This document shows, one piece after another, positions 54,335-62,873 of a stretch of 64,000 bases of DNA. This DNA comes from Streptomyces griseus subsp. griseus (lineage in GTDB: Bacteria; Actinomycetota; Actinomycetes; Streptomycetales; Streptomycetaceae). The notes below the pieces were generated by a model. The model saw only the letters and a program-made list of their open reading frames with translations, was not told the origin of the DNA and ran no database searches. The translations under genes were made by a program, and so were the position numbers. The stretch is taken from positions 4,650,001-4,714,000 of the forward strand of contig NZ_CP032543.1 in the NCBI RefSeq assembly GCF_003610995.1, given 5' to 3'. Position 1 is the first letter of the stretch. Every line of letters begins with the position of its first letter.

Positions 54335-55540
54335 TCAGGCGCTGAGCACCGCCCGCAGCCGGTCGAGTCCCCAGTCCAGGTCCTCCTTGCCGATCACCAG
54401 CGGCGGCGCGATCCGGATCGTGGAGCCATGGGTGTCCTTGACCAGCACCCGCTCCACCATCAGCCGCTCGGAGATCCCCCGGCCGGTGCCCAGGGCGGGC
54501 GCGATGTCGACACCCGCCCACAGCCCCCGGCCCCGCACGGCCTCCACCGCACCGCCCCCGGTCAGCAGCCCCAGCTCCCGGTGGAGGTGGTCGCCCAGCT
54601 CGGCGGCGCGCTCCTGGTACTCGCCGGTCCGCAGCATCGCGATCACCTCCAGCGCCACCGCGCACGCCAGCGGGTTCCCGCCGAAGGTGGAGCCGTGCTC
54701 GCCCGGCCTGAACACACCGAGGACGTCCGCGGAGGAGACGACGGCCGACACCGGCACCACCCCGCCGCCCAGCGCCTTGCCCAGCAGGTACATGTCCGGC
54801 TCCACGCCCTCGTGCTCCAGCGCGAACGTCCTGCCCGTACGCCCCAGCCCCGACTGGATCTCGTCCGCGATGAAGAGCACGTTCCGCTCCCGGGTCAGCT
54901 CCCGCACCCCGGGCAGATAGCCGGCCGGCGGCACCAGCACGCCCGCCTCACCCTGGATCGGCTCCAGCAGCACGGCCACGGTGTTCTCGGTCATCGCCTC
55001 CCGGAGCGCGGTGAGATCCCCGTACGGCACGATCTCGAACCCCGGGGTGTACGGGCCGTAGTCGGCCCTCGCCTCCGGGTCGGTGGAGAAGCTGATGACC
55101 GTCGTCGTGCGGCCGTGGAAGTTGTCCGAGGCCACGATGATCTTCGCCATCCCGTCCGGGACGCCCTTGACCCGGTAGCCCCACTTCCGGGCGGTCTTCA
55201 CCGCCGTCTCCACGGCCTCCGCCCCGGTGTTCATGGGCAGCACCATCTCCATGGAGCAGAGCTCGGCCAGCCGCGTGCAGAACTCGGCGAACCGGTCGTG
55301 GTGGAAGGCCCGTGAGGTCAGCGTCACCCGGTCCAGCTGGGCCTTGGCCGCGTCGATCAGCCGGCGGTTGCCGTGGCCGAAGTTGAGCGCCGAGTACCCG
55401 GCGAGCAGATCGAGGTAGCGGCGCCCCTCGACATCGGTCATCCAGGCACCCTCGGCCGAGGCCACGACGACCGGCAACGGGTGGTAGTTGTGCGCGCTGT
55501 GCGCCTCGGCGGAGGCGATGGCGGTTTCCGTGATCGACAC
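54335..55540 (-). CDS. rocD: Ornithine aminotransferase
   Basis: 401 residues. PLP-dependent, converting ornithine and 2-oxoglutarate to glutamate semialdehyde, in arginine and proline metabolism. Features: VEGRRYLDLLAGYSALNFGHG, NTGAEAVETAVKTARKWGY, FIADEIQSGLGRTG, the PLP lysine in YLLGKALGGGVVPVSAV, and EHGSTFGGNPLACAVALEV. Substrate specificity over acetylornithine rests on the family-like N-terminal segment and is probable rather than certain. GTG 55540 with CGGAGA upstream; upstream in-frame ATGs lack sites. A -10-like TACAAA precedes it. Confidence 0.88.
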   Translation of the reverse strand: MSITETAIASAEAHSAHNYHPLPVVVASAEGAWMTDVEGRRYLDLLAGYSALNFGHGNRRLIDAAKAQLDRVTLTSRAFHHDRFAEFCTRLAELCSMEMVLPMNTGAEAVETAVKTARKWGYRVKGVPDGMAKIIVASDNFHGRTTTVISFSTDPEARADYGPYTPGFEIVPYGDLTALREAMTENTVAVLLEPIQGEAGVLVPPAGYLPGVRELTRERNVLFIADEIQSGLGRTGRTFALEHEGVEPDMYLLGKALGGGVVPVSAVVSSADVLGVFRPGEHGSTFGGNPLACAVALEVIAMLRTGEYQERAAELGDHLHRELGLLTGGGAVEAVRGRGLWAGVDIAPALGTGRGISERLMVERVLVKDTHGSTIRIAPPLVIGKEDLDWGLDRLRAVLSA

Positions 55541-55885
55541 GGGGTCTCCGTTCGTCGTGCGGCGTGGGCGGGGGTGGTGCCCACTTTGTATCGTCGGTCG
55601 CATCCGGCGCGGGGAAACCTTCACTCCCCGGCGCGCCCGCGCGCGCTCCCTCCTTCCCTGGTGACTCCCCGTGCCCGCCCGCGCGTGCTTCCCCGCGCTC
55701 CCCGCCGTGCTCCCTGTCCCGACCGGCGCGCTTCCCGTGCTCCGCGTGTCGGCCCGCGCGTGCTCCGGCGGGCGGAATGTGTGCTTCGTCTCAGGCGCGC
55801 GCTCCCGGGGCGTGAGCGAACCCGCGCCCGAGCGGGTGCGCCCCCGCTGCGCCCCGCACCGGCTGCCGGAGATCGCCCCCGCACC
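55541..55885. other. Intergenic region between rocD and trpS
   Basis: About 345 bases without a supported gene, C/T-rich on the plus strand with several CCCGCGCGTGCT-type repeats. It must carry the rocD promoter (TACAAA near 55585-55592 on the minus strand). No T-box or leader peptide for trpS is recognizable. Confidence 0.35.
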
Positions 55886-56968
<1,083 letters not shown>

Positions 56969-57070
56969 GTCCAAGGACCCTGGCGAGATCACTGCCCCAG
57001 GGGCCACACTTGCGGCGGCGGGTCGCGGCGCAAGGCCGGAAATCGACCATCGACGATGGAGGAGAACGAC

Positions 57071-57661
57071 GTGGGGACCGTAACGCTCGGCGTTTCGATC
57101 GCGGTCCCGGAGCCCTACGGCAGCCTGCTCCAGGAGCGGCGCGCGAGCTTCGGGGACCCTGCCGCCTACGGCATTCCCACCCATGTGACCCTCATGCCGC
57201 CGACCGAGGCGGAGGCGGCCGACCTGCCGGCGATCGAGGCGCACCTCGACCGGATCGCCATGGCCGGCCGCCCCTTCCCGATGCGGCTCTCCGGCACCGG
57301 CACGTTCCGGCCGCTCTCCCCGGTGGTCTTCGTCCAGGTCGTGGAGGGCGCCTCGGCCTGCTCCTGGCTCCAGAAGCGGGTCCGGGACGCCTCGGGGCCG
57401 CTGGTGCGCGAGCTCCAGTTCCCGTACCACCCGCACGTCACCGTGGCACACGGCATCTCCGAAGAGGCGATGGACCGGGCGTACGCGGAGCTCGCCGACT
57501 ACGAGGCGGCCTGGACCTGCGGCTCCTTCGCCCTGTACGAGCAGGGCGCGGACGCCGTCTGGCGCAAGCTCCGCGACTTCCCGTTCGAGACCGGCGGCTG
57601 CACGCCCGCCGTCCCGGCCCAGGGCGGCTACTCGGTCGACGCGCCCTCGCTGCGCCCCTGA
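57071..57661 (+). CDS. 2'-5' RNA ligase/2H phosphoesterase family protein
   Basis: 196 residues. Both HxT(S) motifs of the 2H superfamily are present: THVTLMPP and HPHVTVAHG, which place two His residues in the active site. Bacterial members act on cyclic phosphates or as RNA ligases. GTG 57071 with GGAGGAG six bases ahead; an ATG at 57056 would put the site inside the gene. It lies about 100 bases after trpS and may be co-transcribed, which would link it to RNA metabolism. It converges with the DprE2-like gene. Confidence 0.88.
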   Translation: MGTVTLGVSIAVPEPYGSLLQERRASFGDPAAYGIPTHVTLMPPTEAEAADLPAIEAHLDRIAMAGRPFPMRLSGTGTFRPLSPVVFVQVVEGASACSWLQKRVRDASGPLVRELQFPYHPHVTVAHGISEEAMDRAYAELADYEAAWTCGSFALYEQGADAVWRKLRDFPFETGGCTPAVPAQGGYSVDAPSLRP

Positions 57662-57701
57662 CCCTCCGGCCCGCTGGTCCGGGGCTCCAGGGCCCCGGTG
57701 G

Positions 57702-58457
57702 TCACACCGGCAGCCGCCGGAACAGCGGGCGCGGCAGATGCCGTAGCGCCGACATCACCACCCGCAGCGAACCGGGCACCCACACCGTCTCCGAGCGGCG
57801 CCGCAGCCCCGTCACGATCGCCCCCGCCACCGCCTCCGGGGTGGTGGCGAACGGCTCCTTTGGCCGTCCGGCCGAAGCCCGGGTGCGTACGGCACCGGGG
57901 CGCACGACCATCACCTGTACGCCGGTGCCCTGGAGCGCGTCCCCGAGCCCCTGGGCGAAGGCGTCGAGCCCGGCCTTGCTGGAGCCGTAGATGAAGTCGG
58001 CCCGCCGGGCGCGCTCCCCGGCCACCGAGGACAGCACCACCAGCGATCCGTGCCCCTGCGCCTGGAGTGCGCCGGCGCACACCAGCCCCGCCGAGACCGC
58101 CCCGGTGTAGTTGGTCTGGGCGACCCGGACGGCGGCCATCGGCTCCTCCTCGTCGCGCGCCTGGTCCCCGGCGATCCCGAACGCCATCAGCACCACATCG
58201 ATGTCGCCCTCCGCGAAGACCTTCCCCAGCACCTCCTCGTGCGTGGCCGAGTCCAGCGCGTCGAAGGCGACCGTCCGCACGTCGGCGCCCCGGTCGCGCA
58301 ACTCGACGGCCGCCGCGTCCAGGGCGGGGGAGGGGCGCCCGGCCAGCCAGACCCGGCGGGTGCGCAGGGCGACCAGGCGGCGCGCGGTGGCCAGGGCGAT
58401 CTCGGAGGTGCCGCCGAGGACGAGCAGGGACTGCGGGGCACCGAAGGCGTCCTTCAC
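57702..58457 (-). CDS. DprE2-like short-chain dehydrogenase
   Basis: 251 residues. Rossmann glycine motif in LLVLGGTSEIALATARRLV, catalytic Ser in VVLSSVAGERAR, YxxxK in IYGSSKAGLDAF. The start region KDAFGAPQSLLVLGGTSEI matches DprE2, which with DprE1 converts decaprenyl-phosphoribose to decaprenyl-phosphoarabinose in mycobacteria. GTG 58457 with AGGAG upstream gives this start; an ATG at 58490 would add an unconserved segment. Located just downstream of the DprE1-like gene in the same direction. Whether the reaction is the same here is uncertain because the partner has diverged. Confidence 0.82.
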   Translation of the reverse strand: MKDAFGAPQSLLVLGGTSEIALATARRLVALRTRRVWLAGRPSPALDAAAVELRDRGADVRTVAFDALDSATHEEVLGKVFAEGDIDVVLMAFGIAGDQARDEEEPMAAVRVAQTNYTGAVSAGLVCAGALQAQGHGSLVVLSSVAGERARRADFIYGSSKAGLDAFAQGLGDALQGTGVQVMVVRPGAVRTRASAGRPKEPFATTPEAVAGAIVTGLRRRSETVWVPGSLRVVMSALRHLPRPLFRRLPV

Positions 58458-58505
58458 GGAACTCTCCTGTTCAGGGGGATACGTCGTCACGTGGACAGGG
58501 GCCGG

Positions 58506-59891
58506 TCACAGGGAGAGCCGGCGGGCCAGGTCCGAGCGGAACGCCCCCGTCGGGTCCAGCTCCGCCCGCAGCTCCCGGAACTCCCCGAGCCGCGGGTACA
58601 TCGCGGCCGCGGTCTCCGGCCGCACCCGGGAGTCGGCCGCCAGGCAGACCCGGCCGCCGGCCGCCGCCACCTCCTCGTCCAGCCCGTCCAGGAGGCGGCC
58701 GAGGCCGGGCAGGGCGGCGGGCAGGTCGACGGCGAGCGTCCAGCCGGCCACGGGGAACGACAGCCACCCCGGCGAAGGGGCGCCGAACCGCTGGAGCTCG
58801 GCCCGCAGGGCGGGGCAGCGGCGCGCCGAGATCCGCCGCACGATGCGGTGCAGCGCCTCCTCCTGCCCGTACCCGACCGTGAACCGGTAGCGCACGAGCC
58901 CGGCCCGGCCACCGTGCAGCCGGTTCCCGTCGGGGAGGGCGTCCAGGGGGTGGAAGAAGGCGGCGGTGGTGCGGAGTTCGCCGGTCCGGGAGCGGGGCGC
59001 ACTCCGGTGGCGGACCTCGTTGAGGAGGGCGGCGGCGGCCGGGCCCAGGAGGCTTCCGAGGGGAAGGCCGCCGGGGAGGGCGGGCAGGGCGGGCCACGGC
59101 TCGCGCCGGCCGTGCGCAGCTGTGCGCGGGGCACGCATTGTGCGCCGGGCGTGCGCCGGTAGCACGGAGAGGGGTGCGTGCTCCCCGAGGGTGAGGACAC
59201 CGCGCCCGGCCGCCCGGCCCCGGGCGAGCAGATCGACCCAGGCGGAGGCGTACGGCAGGGAGCCGCCGCTGCCCGCGCCGAAACGGGCCAGCAGATCGTC
59301 CAGGTCCTTCGCCCGCTCGGTGGAGACGGAGACCAGCGGGGACGGCACGCGCTTCAGGCGGAGGGTGGCGGAGAGGATCACCCCGGTCAGCCCCAGCCCG
59401 CCGGTGGTCGCGTCGAAGAGGGCGGTACCGGGCGCCACCGTACGCACCTCGCCGTCGGCGGTGAGGAGCTCCAGCGCGTCGACGTGCCGGGCCAGCGAAC
59501 CGGCGCCCGGATGGTCGCGGCCGTCCACATCGGAGCCGATCGCACCACCCACGGTGATGCGGCCCGTACCCGGGACGACCGGCAGGAACCAGCCGCGCGC
59601 CAGCAGCGTCCGCAGCAGCCGGCCCAGGCTCACCCCCGCGTCGCAGCGGACCGTCCCCGCCGCCTCGTCCAGGGCGCGGACGCGGTCCAGCCCCGTCATG
59701 TCGAGGACCGAGCCGCCCGCGTTCTGCGCCGCGTCACCGGGCGCCCGCCCGAGCCCCCGGGCGAGTGCGCCCCGGGGACCTCGGCCCCGGACCACGGCAG
59801 CCGCCTCCTCGTACGTACGGGGGCGAAACCGTACGGCGGTGGTCGGGGCGGTGCGGCCCCAGCCGGTCAAGGACACCGTGTCGACGGACAT
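58506..59891 (-). CDS. DprE1-like FAD-dependent oxidoreductase, diverged
   Basis: 461 residues. FAD-binding VAO-fold N-terminus with RGLGRAPGDAAQNAGG and GTGRITVGGAIGSDVDGRDH. The C-terminal half aligns with mycobacterial DprE1, but key positions differ. The drug-target cysteine region reads SFPVAGWTLAVDLP with Ala (about residue 387) in place of Cys; LAADSR has Ala where M. tuberculosis has the Lys418 that binds the cofactor region; and SYGD is APGD. It is therefore related to DprE1 but may use a different substrate or be inactive. ATG 59891 has only a weak upstream binding site. Linked to the DprE2-like gene by 48 bases. Confidence 0.85.
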   Translation of the reverse strand: MSVDTVSLTGWGRTAPTTAVRFRPRTYEEAAAVVRGRGPRGALARGLGRAPGDAAQNAGGSVLDMTGLDRVRALDEAAGTVRCDAGVSLGRLLRTLLARGWFLPVVPGTGRITVGGAIGSDVDGRDHPGAGSLARHVDALELLTADGEVRTVAPGTALFDATTGGLGLTGVILSATLRLKRVPSPLVSVSTERAKDLDDLLARFGAGSGGSLPYASAWVDLLARGRAAGRGVLTLGEHAPLSVLPAHARRTMRAPRTAAHGRREPWPALPALPGGLPLGSLLGPAAAALLNEVRHRSAPRSRTGELRTTAAFFHPLDALPDGNRLHGGRAGLVRYRFTVGYGQEEALHRIVRRISARRCPALRAELQRFGAPSPGWLSFPVAGWTLAVDLPAALPGLGRLLDGLDEEVAAAGGRVCLAADSRVRPETAAAMYPRLGEFRELRAELDPTGAFRSDLARRLSL

Positions 59892-60003
59892 GCCCGTGAC
59901 CGTAGCCCCGGGCGTATCGTCCGGGAAAACCTATTCGTCCACTTTGTTACACCGCTCACCGGAACGGGTGATGCGGAGCGTGTCACCAGGACGGAGAGTG
60001 GGC

Positions 60004-60023
60004 CTTCCGGACGCGTCCGGAAG
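60004..60023. repeat. Perfect 20-bp palindrome
   Basis: CTTCCGGACGCGTCCGGAAG, in the divergent region between the DprE1-like and YihY-like genes, 55 bases before the latter's ATG. It could be an operator or a leader hairpin. Confidence 0.6.
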
Positions 60024-60077
60024 AGTCCTCGGTGCGGCCCGCAGGTTTTCCGGGCCCGGGAGGGTACGCGTACGTTC

Positions 60078-61022
60078 ATGGACTGGCTCAAGAAACTCCC
60101 CGTCGTCGGGCCCCTCGTCTCCCGGCTGATGGAGACGCACGCCTGGCGCTCCTACGAGCGGCTGGAGAAGGTCCACTGGGCCAGGCTCGCCGCCGCGGTC
60201 ACCTTCATCAGCTTCCTGGCGCTCTTCCCGCTGATCGCGGTCGGCGCGGCGATCGCGGCCGCGCTGCTGAGCGACAAGCAGCTGGACACCATCAAGGACA
60301 AGCTCGCCGAGCAGGTCCCCGGCATCTCCGACCAGCTCGGCATCGACGGCCTGGTGGCCAACGCGGGCACGGTCGGTCTGGTGGCCGGTGCGCTGCTGCT
60401 GTTCACGGGTGTCGGCTGGATCGGATCGATGCGGGAGTGCCTGCGCGCGGTCTGGGAGCTGGACGACGTCCAGGAGGCCAACCCGGTCGTCGCCAAGCTC
60501 AAGGACGCCGTACTGCTGGTCGGCCTCGGAGGAGCGGCGCTCGCCACCCTGGCGGTCTCCACGGTCGGGACGACGGCCGTCGGCTGGACCGCCGACCAGC
60601 TCGGCATCCCCGAGGGCGGCGCGGGCGGCATCCTGCTCCGGCTGGCGGCCCTGGTGGTCGCGGTCATCGCCGACTTCCTGCTGATCCTCTACCTGCTGAC
60701 GCTGCTGCCGGGGGTGGAGCCGCCCCGCCGCCGGCTGGTGGTCGCGGCCCTGATCGGCGCGGTCGGCTTCGAACTGCTCAAGCTGCTGCTCGGCAGCTAC
60801 ATGAAGGGGGTCGCGGGCAAGAGCATGTACGGCGCGTTCGGCGTGCCGATCGCGCTGCTGCTGTGGATCAACTTCTCCGCGAAGCTGCTGCTGTTCTGCG
60901 CCGCCTGGACCGCGACCGGGTCCAAGGAGGAGGAGGGCGTGCGCCGGACCGAGGACGCGCCGGAGACCGGGACGGGGGATGCCGCCGACGCCGTGGCGCC
61001 GGGCGGCTCCACCCGCGCCTAG
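60078..61022 (+). CDS. YihY/virulence factor BrkB family membrane protein
   Basis: 314 residues with about six helices: AAVTFISFLALFPLIAVGAA, GLVAGALLLFTGVGWI, then VLLVGLGGAALATLAV and more. The family hallmark FxxFxALFPL is recognizable at residues ~42-55. YihY proteins are often annotated RNase BN, but that is an old error; their function is unclear. ATG 60078 follows GGGAGGG at a long distance. Its stop codon overlaps the stop of the converging dacA-type gene (shared C-T-A-G). Confidence 0.85.
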   Translation: MDWLKKLPVVGPLVSRLMETHAWRSYERLEKVHWARLAAAVTFISFLALFPLIAVGAAIAAALLSDKQLDTIKDKLAEQVPGISDQLGIDGLVANAGTVGLVAGALLLFTGVGWIGSMRECLRAVWELDDVQEANPVVAKLKDAVLLVGLGGAALATLAVSTVGTTAVGWTADQLGIPEGGAGGILLRLAALVVAVIADFLLILYLLTLLPGVEPPRRRLVVAALIGAVGFELLKLLLGSYMKGVAGKSMYGAFGVPIALLLWINFSAKLLLFCAAWTATGSKEEEGVRRTEDAPETGTGDAADAVAPGGSTRA

Positions 61023-62470
61023 GACTTCTCGGCCGGGCCGGTGGCTTCGGTCGCCTCGGCAGAAGCCTCCGTCTCCACGGAAGCCTTCGTCTCGGCCGAA
61101 GCGTTCGGGGCGGCGGCACCGGCCGGCTCCGCGGGCCCGGCCGCATCGGCCGACCCGGCGGCACCGGCGGGCTCGGCGGTACCGGCCGGCGTGGTGGGCC
61201 CAGCCCCATCCGCCGTGGCCGGACTGTGGCGGCTCAGCCCCGGCACCGGCCAGCGGCGGTTCACCAGGAACACCCCGGCCGCCAGGAACACCAGCAGGCC
61301 GCCGATGATCGCCAGCGCGATCCCGACCCCGCCGGAGCTCTGCCCGGCCGCCGCCGCGTGCGCGGCCTTCGGCCGGCCGCCGGAGCCCTGGCCCGCCCCG
61401 CCGGCGGGCTCCGCGCCCTTGCCGCCGATCACGGCCCCGGTGTCCAGCGACTTCGGCGGCACCAACTGGCCGACCGGCGTCACCTTCCCGCTCGCGGCGA
61501 AGCCCCAGTCCAGGAGGTGGGCGGCCTCCTTGTAGACGGCGTGGCTCTCCTCCGCCGACGGGTTCATGACCGTGACCAGCAGCACCCGGCCGTTGCGCTC
61601 GGCGACGCCGGTGAAGGTGTTGCCGGCGTGGGTGGTGTAGCCGTTCTTGACGCCCGCGATGCCCTTGTACGGGTCCACGCCGATGTCCCCGGTGATCAGC
61701 CGGTTGGTGTTCTGGATCTCGAAGCTCTCGCGCTTCTTCCCCTTCTTCTCCCCGGGGAAGTCGGCGGACGCGGTCGCCGCGTACTCGCGGAAGTCCTTCT
61801 TCTGCATACCGCTGCGGGCGATCAGTGTCAGGTCGTAGGCGCTGGAGACCTGCCCCGGCGCGTCGTACCCGTCCGGCGAGACCACCGTCGTGTCCAGTGC
61901 CTGGAGCTCCTCGGCGTGCTCCTGCATCGCCGCGACGGTCGCGGGGATCCCCCCGTACATCTCCGACAGCACGTGCACCGCGTCGTTGCCCGACCGCAGG
62001 AAGACGCCGAGCCACAGGTCGTGCACCGTGTACGTCTGATCCTCCTTGATGCCCACCAGACTGCTGCCCTCGCCGACCCCCGCGAGGTCCTTCTCCTCGA
62101 CCTTGTGCGTCAGGGAGGGCGGCTGGAGCTTGGGCAGGACCGTGTCCGCGAACAGCATCTTCAGGGTGGAGGCCGGAGGCAGCCGCCAGTGCGCGTTGTG
62201 CGCGGCCAGGATGTCGCCGCTCTCCGCGTCCGCGACGACCCATGAGCGGCCGGACAGCTTCTTCGGCAGTACCGGTGCGCCGGGACCCAGGTTGACCTGG
62301 GCACCCGTCTTGGCGAGCTGCTCCCCGCCCAGGCTCGACATCGTGCTCGGCGGCTTGGGCTGCTTGTCGTCCTTCTTGTCCTTGTCGGCCGCGTGCGCGG
62401 GAGTGAGGGCAAGACTCGACAGCAGGGCGGCGGAGATGACCGTCGAAGCGATCTTTTTCAGAGCTGGCAC
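61019..62470 (-). CDS. D-alanyl-D-alanine carboxypeptidase (S11 family)
   Basis: 483 residues. Signal peptide ending near LALTPAHA, then the penicillin-binding domain: SxxK as PPASTLKMLF, SxN as LRSGNDAVHVLSE, KTG-type motif as GVKNGYTTHAGN. Asn in place of Thr in that motif is common in actinomycete members. A C-terminal transmembrane segment (GIALAIIGGLLVFLAAGVFL) is followed by an Ala/Glu/Thr-rich cytoplasmic tail of ~65 residues. It trims the terminal D-Ala of stem peptides. GTG 62470 gives the correct signal peptide; the upstream in-frame stretch runs through the divergent gene. From memory it corresponds to SCO4847. Confidence 0.92.
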   Translation of the reverse strand: MPALKKIASTVISAALLSSLALTPAHAADKDKKDDKQPKPPSTMSSLGGEQLAKTGAQVNLGPGAPVLPKKLSGRSWVVADAESGDILAAHNAHWRLPPASTLKMLFADTVLPKLQPPSLTHKVEEKDLAGVGEGSSLVGIKEDQTYTVHDLWLGVFLRSGNDAVHVLSEMYGGIPATVAAMQEHAEELQALDTTVVSPDGYDAPGQVSSAYDLTLIARSGMQKKDFREYAATASADFPGEKKGKKRESFEIQNTNRLITGDIGVDPYKGIAGVKNGYTTHAGNTFTGVAERNGRVLLVTVMNPSAEESHAVYKEAAHLLDWGFAASGKVTPVGQLVPPKSLDTGAVIGGKGAEPAGGAGQGSGGRPKAAHAAAAGQSSGGVGIALAIIGGLLVFLAAGVFLVNRRWPVPGLSRHSPATADGAGPTTPAGTAEPAGAAGSADAAGPAEPAGAAAPNASAETKASVETEASAEATEATGPAEKS

Positions 62471-62591
62471 GGTCGAAAAAGTACAGGGCAAAGATGTGGA
62501 TACGGACCCCGACCGGCTGACCCGCCGGAGGGACGGCCGGGACTGCCCCTTTCGGACGCCACCCCGGGCGAGGCGCCCGGAGGGCGGCGGC

Positions 62592-62597
62592 GATACT
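62592..62597 (+). promoter_or_regulatory. -10 element of leaderless SCO4848-type gene
   Basis: GATACT followed by exactly six bases (GGACCC) to ATG 62604. No binding site upstream. Fits a leaderless message. Confidence 0.5.
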
Positions 62598-62603
62598 GGA
62601 CCC

Positions 62604-62849
62604 ATGAAGCTCAGCCGCCCCGTCTCCTGGTTCCTGCTCGTCTTCGGGGTGTGGAGCTGGTTCATCTGGATCACTTTCGTCAAGAACCTGTGGCAGGACG
62701 GCAGCGGGCTCGCGTTCGACGACGCGGGTGAGCCGACCGGGTACTTCTGGGTACACCTGCTGCTCGCCATCACGTCCTTTCTTCTGGGGACGGTGGTCGG
62801 CGCGATCGGGTTGCGTGGCGTCCGGGCTTTGCGCGACGAGCGCGCATGA
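62604..62849 (+). CDS. SCO4848-type small membrane protein
   Basis: 81 residues with two helices (PVSWFLLVFGVWSWFIWITF and FWVHLLLAITSFLLGTVVGA) joined by a loop containing GEPTGYFWVH, and a basic end. This is the small membrane protein that follows the D-Ala-D-Ala carboxypeptidase gene in Streptomyces (SCO4848 family, from memory). The short gene lies within longer frames but its start at 62604, just after a -10 element, is convincing. Function unknown. 24 bases before the metallophosphoesterase gene. Confidence 0.8.
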   Translation: MKLSRPVSWFLLVFGVWSWFIWITFVKNLWQDGSGLAFDDAGEPTGYFWVHLLLAITSFLLGTVVGAIGLRGVRALRDERA

Positions 62850-62873
62850 CGACAGAAACGTAGGGAAGCGCGG

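Noticed and set aside
55580..55600. Shared CCACTTTGT string before rocD (about 55582) and before the DprE1-like gene (about 59938)
   Set aside because: A nine-base match without symmetry; could be chance and the genes are unrelated.
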